Assembly: GCA_009694045.1 (NCBI GenBank)
Contig: SHVY01000015.1
Coordinates: 1-59,482, forward strand
Length of the DNA: 59,482 nt
Origin: Alphaproteobacteria bacterium
GTDB lineage: Bacteria; Pseudomonadota; Alphaproteobacteria; SP197
Reading direction: 5' to 3'
The translations under genes and the position numbers were made by a program. How positions within the stretch are numbered: position 1 is the first letter of the stretch; each line of letters opens with the position of its first letter. Below, piece by piece: positions 27,802 through 36,695 of this stretch. The notes beneath the pieces were generated by a model. That model had not been told where the DNA came from, ran no database searches, and saw nothing but the letters and a program-made list of their open reading frames with translations.

Positions 27802-27843
27802 CCCCTACCCCTACCCCTACCCCTACCCCTACCCCTACCCCTA
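27802..27843. repeat. Hexanucleotide tandem repeat (TAGGGG)7 upstream of frmA
   Basis: Seven perfect CCCCTA units on the plus strand, i.e. TAGGGG on the coding strand of frmA. The tract ends about 11 bases before the frmA ATG, directly upstream of its ribosome-binding site. Tracts like this can slip in copy number, and the G-runs can form a G-quadruplex in the coding strand or mRNA leader. Confidence 0.95.
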
Positions 27844-27844
27844 C

Positions 27845-27900
27845 CCCCTTCCGCGCGGGAAGGGGGTGCAACAATGTCCCCCTCCCGCGCCGGGAGGGGG
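27845..27900. repeat. Two adjacent GC-rich hairpins between gfa and frmA
   Basis: CCCCTTCC-GCGC-GGAAGGGG (about 27846-27866) and CCCCCTCCCG-CGC-CGGGAGGGGG (27878-27900). They are members of the dispersed palindromic family and lie between the Gfa stop (27912) and the hexanucleotide tract. As hairpins they could act as a terminator or attenuator between gfa and frmA. Confidence 0.65.
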
Positions 27901-27911
27901 AATGCCTTGCT

Positions 27912-28481
27912 CTAGGTGCTCAGGACGCCCTTGGCCTTGGCCGCATGGGTCGCGAGCATGTCCATCAGGGGCGGCGACAGACAATCATAGGGTTCGAGCT
28001 TGAGCTCCTTGAGGCGCGAACGCACCGCACCCATGTTCGCCGGATTGGCGCCGGATTCGATGATTGACGAGACGAAGGCCGCGAATTCCGGGGGTGCCCA
28101 GCCGCTCTCCTTGGACAGCTCCGTGTGGATGAAGTCGACGCCAAAGAGCGGGTGTGCCTTGTTCTCGATGCGGCCGTACATGTGCACGCCGCACTCCTTG
28201 CAGGCATGGCGCTGGATCGCCGCCGCGGCATCCACGACCTTCAACTTGCCTTCGTTGGCGCTGACCTTGAGGTTATCGCGCGGCACGACGGCGACTTGGG
28301 AGAACGAAGCGCCTTCGGGCTTCCAGCATTTGGTGCAGCCGCACACGTGGTTGTGCGCGCATTGGCCCTTGATGGTCATCTGCACGGCGTTCTGCTTGCA
28401 CCGACAGCTCAGGGTCCCGCCCGCGAAATCCTTGGCGGCGGGCTTCAGGCCGCCATCGACCGACGGATGTATGGAGGTCAT
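27912..28481 (-). CDS. gfa: S-(hydroxymethyl)glutathione synthase (glutathione-dependent formaldehyde-activating enzyme)
   Basis: Gfa family, 189 aa, normal length. Zinc cysteines sit in [25 protein letters not shown] and [29 protein letters not shown] and [13 protein letters not shown] complete the family pattern. It accelerates condensation of formaldehyde with glutathione, giving the substrate of FrmA encoded next. I chose ATG 28481 because relatives begin with [11 protein letters not shown]; an in-frame ATG at 28496 is possible. The 120-base gap to frmA holds hairpins and the TAGGGG tract. Confidence 0.93.
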   Translation of the reverse strand: MTSIHPSVDGGLKPAAKDFAGGTLSCRCKQNAVQMTIKGQCAHNHVCGCTKCWKPEGASFSQVAVVPRDNLKVSANEGKLKVVDAAAAIQRHACKECGVHMYGRIENKAHPLFGVDFIHTELSKESGWAPPEFAAFVSSIIESGANPANMGAVRSRLKELKLEPYDCLSPPLMDMLATHAAKAKGVLST

Positions 28482-28627
28482 GTCCGTTCCTTTCATCGCG
28501 TGGATTGGTCCTGGGCGCCGCCCAACCGGATGATCCCGGGCGACCAATCCCGCGCCGCCGACACTAGCATCGGCGCGGCCCGTCCGGAAGTCCGCGACCA
28601 CCCCGGCACCGGCGCCCCTGCCAGCGC

Positions 28628-29731
28628 CTACGACCCCGCCTTGATCTCCTCCCAGAGGAGGTTGAACTTTTCGTTGCTGACCGGGTCGTAGGATCCGAAG
28701 AACACACTGCCGGCCATCAGCGCCTCGGGGTCGGTAAGACCGAGGTTCTCGACGATGGCCGGGTCGGCGATCTCGAAGGCGATCTTGTTGGCGTGGCCGT
28801 AGCCGAACTCCTCGATCAGGTACTTGCCGGCTTCCGGCGACAACCAGGCGTCGATGAAGTCGTAGGTCATCTGGTCATCGCCCTCGCCGTCCTTGACGCA
28901 CACCAGGCCGCAGCACCAGCCCCAGATGCCCTCCTTCGGCCGGGCATAGGCCACCGGAACGCCCTGCTCCTTCAGCCGCTTGTAGGTCTCGTTCCAGGCG
29001 TAGGCGATCACCACTTCGCCCGAGGCCAGCATCTGGTCGAGCTCGGTCGCCGTCGACCAGTAGTCCCGCGTGATCTTCCGCTGCTTGCGCAGCAGGTCGG
29101 CGATCGGACCATAGAGCGCGTCGTCGGGGATGTTCATCGGATCGATGCCCAGCACCGCCGCGGCCGCCTGGATGTTTTCATAGGTGTCGTAGGGCGAGAT
29201 CTTGCCGGCGTAGCGCTCGTCGAACAGCATCGCCCAACTTTCCTCGGCGTCCACAAGGTCGGTGCGATAGATGACCGAGGAGTTGCCCCAGTCCGTTGGC
29301 ACGAAGTAGGTCTCGCCGCCGAAGGCGACGCCGTTCTGGCTCCTGAGCGACGGGAACAGGCTCTCCCAGTTCGCAAGCCGGCCCGTGTCGATCGGCAGCA
29401 GGATGCCGGCGTCGGTCCACACGCGCATCTCCGTCGTGCAGGGGTGGGCGAGGTCCGGCCGATAGCCCGCGCGGATCTTCTGGAACGCCTCGGTGGTGTC
29501 GGCGAAGTTCGAGTAGTCGACCTGCCGCCCATACTTGGCGACGAACGGCGGGTGCAGCTCGGGGATCTCGTAGCCGCTCCACGTCAGATAGATCGGCATC
29601 TGCCCCGCTTCGGCTCGCGCGCCCACGGGCGTGAACGCCGTGGTCAGCCCGAGCGCGGCCAAGGCCCGGTTGAGGGTCCGCCGATCCGCCCGCCCGTGCC
29701 GCAGATCGTCGAGAAGTTTGCGATAGCTCAT
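28628..29731 (-). CDS. PotD-like ABC transporter substrate-binding protein, paralogue A
   Basis: Binding protein of 367 aa, clearly paralogous to the one at 30558-31661: both begin [18 protein letters not shown], share [42 protein letters not shown], and [12 protein letters not shown], and end with an acidic-hydrophobic tail. The N-terminus ([19 protein letters not shown]) is a twin-arginine-like export signal. The ATG overlaps the SDR stop (29728-29731). No permease or ATPase is in this unit; the nearest transporter membrane genes are potABC at 35617-38362. The ligand is probably a polyamine-like cation by family, unproven. Confidence 0.9.
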   Translation of the reverse strand: MSYRKLLDDLRHGRADRRTLNRALAALGLTTAFTPVGARAEAGQMPIYLTWSGYEIPELHPPFVAKYGRQVDYSNFADTTEAFQKIRAGYRPDLAHPCTTEMRVWTDAGILLPIDTGRLANWESLFPSLRSQNGVAFGGETYFVPTDWGNSSVIYRTDLVDAEESWAMLFDERYAGKISPYDTYENIQAAAAVLGIDPMNIPDDALYGPIADLLRKQRKITRDYWSTATELDQMLASGEVVIAYAWNETYKRLKEQGVPVAYARPKEGIWGWCCGLVCVKDGEGDDQMTYDFIDAWLSPEAGKYLIEEFGYGHANKIAFEIADPAIVENLGLTDPEALMAGSVFFGSYDPVSNEKFNLLWEEIKAGS

Positions 29732-30561
29732 GACTGCGCTCCCTTTGGTGAGACGTCGATGGTTCCTGGAAACAGCTTAGCTCCGACGCCGCGGAGCAGG
29801 GTCAGCGAAGCATAGTCGGTGATGGTGAGGCCGCCATCGACGATCAGAGTCTGGCCGGTGACGAAGGATGCTTCGTCGGATGCCAGGAACACGACGGCCG
29901 CGGCGATCTCGGCCGGCGTACCCATGCGATCGAACAGCGACGGCGGCAGGTCCCAATCCCCGCCGGGTTTCCCCGACGGCGGGTTGGCCCCATCGGCTTC
30001 GATTGCGATCCAGCCCGGGCTGACCCCGTTCGCGCGCACGCCGTGCGGCGCCCCCTCGGCGGCCAACGATCGAGTCAGCGCCTCGACGCCCGCCTTGGCG
30101 ACCGTGTAGAGCCCCCAGTTGCCGTGGACCGCGGCGGTCGAGGAAATGTTCACGATCGCACCCCGGCCCGCCCGTGCCAGGTGCGGCATGGCGTAGGCGG
30201 CGACGAACAGCGGCGCGTCCAAGTTGGGTCCGCGCATCTTTTGCCAGCGGGCGCCGGGTCCGTCGTCGGGTCCGATCCCCGACCGCCGCCCACCGACGCC
30301 GGCGTTGTTGACGACGATGTCGAGCCGGCCGAAGCGCCCGACCGCCTCGGCCACGGCGCGGGCACACTGATCCTCGTGGGCGAGGTCGGCCTGGATGAAC
30401 GCACCCTTCTCCCCGACCTCGCCCTGGACCTTGGCGCCCTTCGCCCCGTCGCGGCCGACGAAGGCGACCAGCGCCCCCTCGGCCACAAAGCGGTGGACGA
30501 TGCCGCGCCCGATCCCGGAGTTGCCCCCGGTGACGAGCGCGGCCTTGCCGGCGAGCCTCAC
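29728..30561 (-). CDS. Short-chain dehydrogenase/reductase between two binding-protein genes
   Basis: SDR of 277 aa. NAD(P) motif TGGNSGIGRG, VNNAGVGGRR, catalytic Ser in VNISSTAAVHG, Tyr-x-x-x-Lys in LYTVAKAGVEAL, and SDEASFVTGQTLIVDGGLTI at the end. GTG 30561 overlaps the stop of the upstream binding protein (30558, GTGA), and its own stop overlaps the next binding protein's ATG, so all three are translationally coupled. This suggests the enzyme acts on the compound bound by the two transport proteins. The substrate is unknown. Confidence 0.88.
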   Translation of the reverse strand: MRLAGKAALVTGGNSGIGRGIVHRFVAEGALVAFVGRDGAKGAKVQGEVGEKGAFIQADLAHEDQCARAVAEAVGRFGRLDIVVNNAGVGGRRSGIGPDDGPGARWQKMRGPNLDAPLFVAAYAMPHLARAGRGAIVNISSTAAVHGNWGLYTVAKAGVEALTRSLAAEGAPHGVRANGVSPGWIAIEADGANPPSGKPGGDWDLPPSLFDRMGTPAEIAAAVVFLASDEASFVTGQTLIVDGGLTITDYASLTLLRGVGAKLFPGTIDVSPKGAQS

Positions 30562-31661
30562 GATCCGGCGCGGATGTCTTCCCACAACCGGTTGATTTTT
30601 TCGTCGTAGGCCGCATCCTGGGGTCCGAAGAAGACGCTGCTGGCCATCAGCGTCTCGGGGTCGGTGAGGCCTAGGTTCTCGACCACCGCCGGATCGGCTA
30701 TCTCGAACGACTTCTTGTTCGAATGACCGTAGCCGTACATCTCAATCAGGTTCTTGCCGGCTTCCGGCGACAGCCAAGCGTCGATGAAGTCATGCGCCAT
30801 CTGCTCGTCGCCCTCGCCGCCCTTGACCCGGACTACGCCGCAGCACCAGCCCCAGATGCCCTCCTTGGGCCGCGCGTAGGCCACCGGCACGCCCTGCGCC
30901 TTCAGGCGCTTGTAGGTCTCGTTCCAGGCGAAAGCGATCACCACCTCGCCCGACGCGATCATCTGATCTAGCTCGGACGCCGTGGTCCAATAATTGCGTG
31001 CCAAGCCGCGTTGCGCGCGTACCATGTCTGCGACCGGACCGTTCAGCACATCATCCGGAATGTTGGTCGGATCGACGCCGAGAACCGCTGCGGCCGCTTG
31101 GATGTTCGAAACCGTATCGGGCGGCGAGATCTTGCCGGCATAGCGCTCGTCGAACAGCATCGCCCAGCTTTCCTCGGCGTCCACTAAATCCGTACGGTAG
31201 ACGATGGAGGAGTTTCCCCAATCGGTCGGAGCGAAGAAGGTTTCGCCGTCGTAGGCCACACCCTTCTGGGTCGAGAGAGTGGGGAAAAGATGCTCCCAGT
31301 TGGAAAGGCGGCTGGTGTCGATCGGCAACACTATCCCGGCGTCCGTCCAGATGGTCATATCGCTGGTGCACGGGTGCGCTAGGTCGGGCCGATATCCCGC
31401 ACGAATCTTCTGGAGCGCTTCGGTAACATCCGCAAAATTTGAGAAGTCGATTTGCTTGCCGTACTTGGTGATGAACGGCGGATGCAGTTCGGGGATCTCG
31501 TAGCCGCTCCAGGTGAAATAAACCGGCATCTGGCCGCCTTCGGCCCGTGCCGCGACGGGTGCGACGGCGGTGGCGAGCCCGAGAGACGCCATGGCCTTGG
31601 CCACGGTCCGACGATCGGCCCGGCCGTGACGCAGATCGTCAAGAACTTTTCGATATGACAT
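30558..31661 (-). CDS. PotD-like ABC transporter substrate-binding protein, paralogue B
   Basis: Binding protein of exactly the same length (367 aa) as paralogue A and highly similar along its whole length ([64 protein letters not shown]). Differences are scattered, so it is an old tandem duplication separated by the SDR. The N-terminal RRTVAKAMASLGLATAVAP serves as export signal, with cleavage likely after AARA. GGGGAG lies before ATG 31661. It is the first gene of a three-gene coupled unit; a frameshifted glutamine synthetase lies just upstream on the same strand. Confidence 0.9.
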   Translation of the reverse strand: MSYRKVLDDLRHGRADRRTVAKAMASLGLATAVAPVAARAEGGQMPVYFTWSGYEIPELHPPFITKYGKQIDFSNFADVTEALQKIRAGYRPDLAHPCTSDMTIWTDAGIVLPIDTSRLSNWEHLFPTLSTQKGVAYDGETFFAPTDWGNSSIVYRTDLVDAEESWAMLFDERYAGKISPPDTVSNIQAAAAVLGVDPTNIPDDVLNGPVADMVRAQRGLARNYWTTASELDQMIASGEVVIAFAWNETYKRLKAQGVPVAYARPKEGIWGWCCGVVRVKGGEGDEQMAHDFIDAWLSPEAGKNLIEMYGYGHSNKKSFEIADPAVVENLGLTDPETLMASSVFFGPQDAAYDEKINRLWEDIRAGS

Positions 31662-31736
31662 GAAACGCTCCCCGTTTTGTTGGTTGTGAAACGTCGAGGA
31701 AACACCCGTCGCACAATGGGCGCAACCGCGAATCGC

Positions 31737-33109
31737 CTATCCCAGCTCGAAGAACCGCTCCAGCTCCCGGTCGGTGACGAGGCCGCGGAACTCCCGTTCC
31801 TGCCACTCGCGGGTGTCGGCATAGTGGTCGACGAAGGCGTCCCCGAACAGCTCCCGCGCCGCGCTCGACGCCCGGAATCGCTCGATCGCCGCCCCGAAGG
31901 TCGGCGGGAACTGGTGCCTGGCGGGATTTTGGCGGTGTAGGCGCTCTCCATCATCGGCGGGCCGGGCTCCAGTTCGCGCTCGATGCCCCACAGCCCGGCG
32001 GCAACCAGGGCGCCAACCGAGAAGTACGGGTTCGCATCCGCGCCCGGGGAGCGGCACTCGATGCGCTGGCTCTTGGGTTCGCCCGGAATCACGCGGATGG
32101 CGCAGGACCAGTTCTCGATTCCCCAGACCGCGGCGATGGGCGCGAAGATGCCGGGGACCAGCCGTTTGAACGAGTTCACGTTGGGCGCCAGCATCAAAAG
32201 GAGCTCGGGCATCAACGCCTGCATGCCGCCGACGAAATGGCGCATCGTTTTGCTCATGCCATGCGGCGCGCTCGCATCATGGAACAGCGGCTTGTCCTGC
32301 TTGTCGCGCAACGAAAGGTGGACGTGGCCGCTGTGCCCGTCGGCCCCGTTCGACCAGCGCGCCATGAAGGTCATCATCAGGTCGCGCCGCTGCGCCACCG
32401 CCTTGGCGTAGCTCTTGAAGATGGCGGCGTCGTCGCACACCCGCACGCCGGGGCCGTAGGCGATGGTCGCCTCCATGAACCCCGGCCCCATCTCCTCGTG
32501 CATGGTGTCCAGGGGAATCTCCAGGGCCTGGCAGGCGTCCATGATCGCGTTGTAGAACTCGGACCACACCGACTGCCGCTGCAGCACGTAGTAGGTCTTG
32601 TACGGGGTGGTAACGTTCAGGTTCCGAAACCCCTTCTCGACCACCGACGTCGGCGTCTCGTTGAACAGGGTGAACTCGTATTCAACCCCGTGATAGGGCA
32701 CCAGGTCCATGGCGTCGGCCCGGGCCATGATCCGCTTGAAGACGAGGCGCAGGCAAAGCGCCGCCGTTTCGTCGCCGTACTCGATCTGGAAGAACAGATT
32801 GCGGCGCGCCGGCTCCCATGGGATCACCCGGCAGGAATCTGGGATCACCCGCAGGATCGCATCGCAGCAGCCTTGGCCCGCGTCCGAGATCTTGGCGTTC
32901 TCGGCGATCACGTCGTTGTAATCGAGGCCGAGCGTGACCGCCGGGATTCCGAGCCCATGATCGAGGGCCGACAGGAACTTCCGCCGAGACAGGTACTTGC
33001 CTCGCAGCATCCCCTGGGTATCGACCATGCCCACGGTGACGAACTCCGCCTCGGTCTCCGCGACCATCCGCCGCACATCGTCGGCCGACTTCACCTCACT
33101 CGGTTTCAT
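31737..33109 (-). pseudogene. Glutamine synthetase family protein (GlnT/PuuA-like), frameshifted near the C-terminus
   Basis: From ATG 33109: TVGMVDTQGMLRGKYLSRRK, ILRVIPDSCRVIPWEPARRN, YHGVEYEFTLFNE, MHEEMGPGFMEATI, SNGADGHSGHVHLSLRD, ANPYFSVGALVAAGLWGIE. These are the GS metal and substrate segments of the gamma-glutamyl-polyamine/amine type rather than GlnA. Near 31925 the frame slips by one base; the second frame restores HQFPPTFGAAIERF and ends ELERFFELG at the TAG at 31737. About 60 residues are therefore out of frame. Its place beside polyamine-type binding proteins fits amine catabolism. It may be a sequencing indel. Confidence 0.85.
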
Positions 33110-33238
33110 GCCCCTCCCCGCGCCGGGGGGACGCTAACGCATCTTCCAAGAGGCTGCATAGCGACCCTTGCCAAGGCCCGGCACAGGCCGCAACCTCTCC
33201 GCGACTTTCATGGATGTGAACCAGGAGCGACCGACCCC

Positions 33239-33970
33239 ATGACCGCCGATGACATGCGCAACGCCCGGGTCGATCTCGCCGCCGCCTATCGCCTGGCGGT
33301 CTGGTTCGAGCTCAACGAGGGAATCGACAACCACTTCACCCTGATGGTGCCCGGCCGCCGCGACCGGTTCCTGCTGAATGCCTTCGGGTTGCACTGGTCC
33401 GAGGTCACGGCCAGCAACCTGATCGCCGTCGATATGGGCGGCAAGGTCGTCGAGGGCGACGGCGAGGCCGAGGCGACCGCCCACTACATCCACGCGCGAC
33501 TTCATCTGCACCACCCGCACGCCACCTGCATCCTGCACACCCACATGCCGTTCGCCGCGGCACTGTGCTCGCTGGACGACGGCGCGGTCGAGCCGTCGTC
33601 GATCAACGCGCTGCGCTTCAACGCGGACATCGCCTACGACCCCCTCTACACCGGCGAGGCCCTGTCCACCGACGAAGGCGACCGCATGGCCGCCGTGCTC
33701 GGGGACAAGCGCATCCTGTTCCTGGCCAACCACGGGGTGATCGTGGTTGGCGAGTCCGTGGCCCAGGCCTTCGAGAATCTCTACTTCCTGGAGCGGACGT
33801 GCAGGGTGCAGGTGCTGGCGCTGTCGACCGGCCGCGCGCTCCGCCGCGTCGCCCGCCATCTGTCGCGCGGCAAGGTCGGCACCAACCCAGACGCCGTCCG
33901 TTACGCCGACCTGCACTTCGCGGCCCTCAAACGCCTGCTGGACAAGCGTGAGCCCGACTACAAGGACTGA
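33239..33970 (+). CDS. Class II aldolase/adducin family protein
   Basis: Intact 243-aa class II aldolase-like protein. Start region RVDLAAAYRLAVWFELNEGI and DNHFTLMVPGRRDRFLLN, zinc site ILHTHMPFAAAL (His100, His102) and LFLANHGVIVVGESVAQAF (third His), and LYFLERTCRVQVLAL. An AGGAG lies upstream of ATG 33239. It is divergent from the glutamine synthetase-like gene, with starts 130 bases apart. Family members cleave or decarboxylate sugar-phosphate-type substrates; the specific one is unknown. It is the intact relative of the frameshifted gene at 8064-8830. Confidence 0.87.
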   Translation: MTADDMRNARVDLAAAYRLAVWFELNEGIDNHFTLMVPGRRDRFLLNAFGLHWSEVTASNLIAVDMGGKVVEGDGEAEATAHYIHARLHLHHPHATCILHTHMPFAAALCSLDDGAVEPSSINALRFNADIAYDPLYTGEALSTDEGDRMAAVLGDKRILFLANHGVIVVGESVAQAFENLYFLERTCRVQVLALSTGRALRRVARHLSRGKVGTNPDAVRYADLHFAALKRLLDKREPDYKD

Positions 33971-34029
33971 GCCTCCGCGTGCGCCGACACAAAGGGTGGC
34001 ACCGATTGAGTCGAAACGCGGGAACCGAC

Positions 34030-34164
34030 ATGAGCGCGATCCCTGGCGGGCCGGACGAATTGACCGTGGCGTAGGTCGGCGCGGCGCTGGATGCTTGGCG
34101 GCTGGGTTGCTCGGCGGGTCTCACGTCGATCGAGGATCTGCGGTTGATCGAACCGCCCGGATAA
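34030..34164 (+). other. Short ORF interrupted by an amber codon
   Basis: An ATG at 34030 opens a 44-codon frame ending in TAA at 34162. It is broken at codon 15 by TAG (34072): MSAIPGGPDELTVA, stop, VGAALDAWRLG, CSAGLTSIEDLRL. The second part has a plausible coding composition but matches no family I know. It could be a small gene remnant or chance. The rest of the interval 33971-34266 holds the promoter described next. Confidence 0.25.
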
Positions 34165-34176
34165 GCCCCCACTTCG

Positions 34177-34205
34177 TTGACACCCCCTGAACCCCGGTCT
34201 AGCGT
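34177..34205 (+). promoter_or_regulatory. Sigma-70-type promoter for the potDABC operon
   Basis: TTGACA at 34177-34182, a 17-base spacer, then TAGCGT at 34200-34205. The -35 box is perfect and the -10 is weak (3 of 6). It lies about 60 bases before the ATG of the binding-protein gene. Confidence 0.55.
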
Positions 34206-34266
34206 CCCCTGGGTCGGCGATACGGCGCCATGCCGCACCCGACGAGCATCACGGGAGGACACAACC

Positions 34267-35466
34267 ATGACGAAATCCGACATCCTTACCCTGCGCGCGG
34301 CCCGCCGCTTCAACCGCCGGACGGTGCTGGCCGCCGGCACCGCTGCGGCCGCGGCCGGGTTCTCCGCCAAGGCGACGGGACCCTTCATCCGCGATGCCAA
34401 GGCTGCTTCGCTGGAGCTGCGGGCCCTAATGTGGGAGCCGTACAACGTGAAGGAGACGGTGGCGGCGTTCGAGGCCGAGACCGGCGCGACCTTCGCCCCG
34501 ACGTTCTTCGACGGCAATTCCGAGGCCTTCAACAAAATGAAAGCCGGCGGCACCGAGGACTTCGACCTGGTCATGGCCGACGGCCACTGGCCGCGCCAGT
34601 ACCACAAGCAGGGTCTGACCCAGGTGACCGACCACTCCAAGGTTCCCAACCTGTCCAATTCCTACCCGGTGTTCCTGCCGCCGAACTACCTGCTCGACCA
34701 GGTCGAGGGTGGCACCGACATGGTCGCGGTGCCCAACTGCTGGGGCGGCTACGGCGTCACCATCAACGAGAGCAAGATCGACCCGGCCGACGCCGAGACG
34801 ATCGAAGTGCTCTACATGGACAAGTATGCCGGCCACATCATCACCAGCGCCCGGTTCGAGGAGAACATCGCCGAGACCGGCATCCTGGTGGCCGACCGCA
34901 TGGGCACCAAGGAAATCGCCCGGCCCGACGGCAAGCCGTTCAACCCCTACGTCCTGACCGACGAGGAGCTGGAAGAAGCCAAGAAGTGGCTGATCAAGCA
35001 AAAGAGCCTGCTGCTCACCCGCTACCAGGACTACGACATGGTCGACAAGCTGATGATCTCGGGCCAGGCGTGGTGCGCACCCGAATGGGCGCTCACGTTC
35101 CGCCGCCTGCTCGCCATGCAGCGGGCCGGTGAACTGGATTGGACCGCCCGGCACATCCTGAAGCCCAAGGAAGGCGGGCTCGGCTGGGTCGACAACTGGA
35201 TGATCAGCTCTGGCGTCCAGGACGCGGAGAAGATGGAGCTCACCTACAACTGGATCAACCGGTTCCTCGGCAAGGACAACATGATCATCGTGCTGCGCGA
35301 GGAAGGCACGGCCTCGATCATCGACGTCCGCGACATGTGCACCGAGGTCGAGATCTCCGACTTCCTGCTCAACGAGACCGATCAGATCCAGGGCCTCTAC
35401 ATGTTCGACCAGCCGTCCAGCCCCGAGAAGTGGGAACGCGTCTGGTCCGAAGTCGAGGCGGCGTAA
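34267..35466 (+). CDS. Spermidine/putrescine-type ABC transporter substrate-binding protein
   Basis: Binding protein of 399 aa, first gene of a complete transporter operon. The N-terminus NRRTVLAAGTAAAAAGFSA has twin arginines and an alanine-rich hydrophobic stretch, then KAASLELRAL starts the mature part. Family features include FFDGNSEAFNKMKAG, DLVMADGHWP, VAVPNCWGGYGVTINES and LSG-type late blocks (GGLGWVDNWMISSG). GGGAGGA precedes ATG 34267. It differs from the other PotD-like proteins in the window (no FTW.GY..PE block). A long hairpin follows before potA. Confidence 0.9.
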   Translation: MTKSDILTLRAARRFNRRTVLAAGTAAAAAGFSAKATGPFIRDAKAASLELRALMWEPYNVKETVAAFEAETGATFAPTFFDGNSEAFNKMKAGGTEDFDLVMADGHWPRQYHKQGLTQVTDHSKVPNLSNSYPVFLPPNYLLDQVEGGTDMVAVPNCWGGYGVTINESKIDPADAETIEVLYMDKYAGHIITSARFEENIAETGILVADRMGTKEIARPDGKPFNPYVLTDEELEEAKKWLIKQKSLLLTRYQDYDMVDKLMISGQAWCAPEWALTFRRLLAMQRAGELDWTARHILKPKEGGLGWVDNWMISSGVQDAEKMELTYNWINRFLGKDNMIIVLREEGTASIIDVRDMCTEVEISDFLLNETDQIQGLYMFDQPSSPEKWERVWSEVEAA

Positions 35467-35553
35467 CGCTCCGCGCTGCCGGCCACCCCATCCTTCCCCC
35501 CCTCTCTCCCTCGTCGGAGACGGTCGGGGCGAGGGGGCCGTGCGACCTGTCCC

Positions 35554-35587
35554 ATGCCCGGTTCCGGCCCTTGGCCGGGCCGGGCAT
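35554..35587 (+). other. Intercistronic hairpin between binding protein and ATPase genes
   Basis: The sequence from ATGCCCGG...CCGGCC through a CTTG loop to GGCCGG...CCGGGCAT is nearly self-complementary over 34 bases. It lies in the 150-base gap between the binding-protein stop (35466) and PotA start (35617). It has no T-run, so it is more likely an RNA-stabilising or attenuating hairpin that keeps binding-protein mRNA above that of the membrane genes. Confidence 0.55.
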
Positions 35588-35616
35588 CACGCTTGAAATG
35601 AGCCCATCGATCCTCC

Positions 35617-36690
35617 ATGTCTGACGTAGCGATCGGCATCCACGACGTCACCAAACGCTTCGGCCGCACCGTCGCGGTCAAGAACGCGACCCTGGAGATC
35701 AGCCAGGGTGAGTTCTTCTCGCTTTTGGGCCCCAGCGGTTCGGGCAAGACAACGCTGCTGCGCATCATCGCTGGCCTCGAAGCCCCGGACGGCGGCCGGG
35801 TCACCATCGCCGGCAAGGACGTGACCGACCTGCCGCCCTATGCCCGTGGCGTCGGCATGGTGTTCCAGGACTTCCTGTTGTTTCCGCACATGACGGTGGC
35901 CGAGAACATCCAGTTCCCGCTGCGCATGCAGCACGCGAACCGTGCCACCCGCGACGAGCGCCTCGCCTGGATCGTCAAGCTCCTGCGCATCGACGGCCTG
36001 GAGGGGAGGTTCCCGCACCAGCTCTCCGGCGGCCAGCAGCAGCGCGTCGCCCTGGCGCGCGGGCTGATCTCGCGCCCGGCCCTCTTGCTGCTCGACGAGC
36101 CGCTGGCGAACCTGGACCGCGAGCTGCGCAAGGAGATGGAAGTCGAGGTCCGCCGCTATCAGCGTGAGCTTGGAATTCCCTTCGTCTATGTGACGCACAA
36201 CCAGGAAGAGGCGCTCACCATGAGCGACCGCATAGCGGTGATGCGGGCCGGCGGGTTCGAACAGGTGGCGCCTAAACTCGACGTCTACATCGCCCCGGCC
36301 ACCGCGTTCGTCGCGAGTTTCGTTGGCCACGCCAACCGCCTGCGCGGGAACCTTCGAGATGGGATGCTCGACTGGAAAGGCCATCGTCTGGCGCTGCCCA
36401 AGATCGAAGGAGCGACGGACGGTGACGCCATCGACTACTTCATCAAGTGCGAGCATCTGACGATCGCGCCGGCCGGCACCAGCGTCGGCGCCAACCTCAA
36501 CCGGGTCGACGGCACCATCCGAGACATCATCTTCAAGGGCCAGGTGGCGGACCACCTGGTCGTGCTGGGCGACGGCACGGAAATCGTCGTCAGCGAGGCG
36601 GCCAGTCTGCCGCGCGTCAAGGCGGGAGACGCCGTGAGCATCACCTGGGCGCCCGACGCCGGCCGGTCCTTCCGCGCGCTGGACACCTAG
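35617..36690 (+). CDS. potA: Polyamine-type ABC transporter ATPase
   Basis: ABC ATPase of 357 aa. Walker [18 protein letters not shown]-loop region [15 protein letters not shown], signature [14 protein letters not shown], Walker [13 protein letters not shown] and the switch His in [14 protein letters not shown]. After about residue 235 comes a TOBE-type regulatory domain ([30 protein letters not shown]). This layout is that of PotA/CysA/MalK-like importers. It is followed after 5 bases by the first permease. Confidence 0.93.
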   Translation: MSDVAIGIHDVTKRFGRTVAVKNATLEISQGEFFSLLGPSGSGKTTLLRIIAGLEAPDGGRVTIAGKDVTDLPPYARGVGMVFQDFLLFPHMTVAENIQFPLRMQHANRATRDERLAWIVKLLRIDGLEGRFPHQLSGGQQQRVALARGLISRPALLLLDEPLANLDRELRKEMEVEVRRYQRELGIPFVYVTHNQEEALTMSDRIAVMRAGGFEQVAPKLDVYIAPATAFVASFVGHANRLRGNLRDGMLDWKGHRLALPKIEGATDGDAIDYFIKCEHLTIAPAGTSVGANLNRVDGTIRDIIFKGQVADHLVVLGDGTEIVVSEAASLPRVKAGDAVSITWAPDAGRSFRALDT

Positions 36691-36695
36691 GTTCC

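Noticed and set aside
27802..27843. CRISPR or telomere interpretation of the TAGGGG tract
   Set aside because: Units are 6 bases with no spacers and no Cas genes; the replicon end is not here, since genes continue on both sides.
35554..35587. Rho-independent terminator after the pot binding-protein gene
   Set aside because: A strong hairpin but no following T-run, and the transporter genes continue in the same direction without their own evident promoter.
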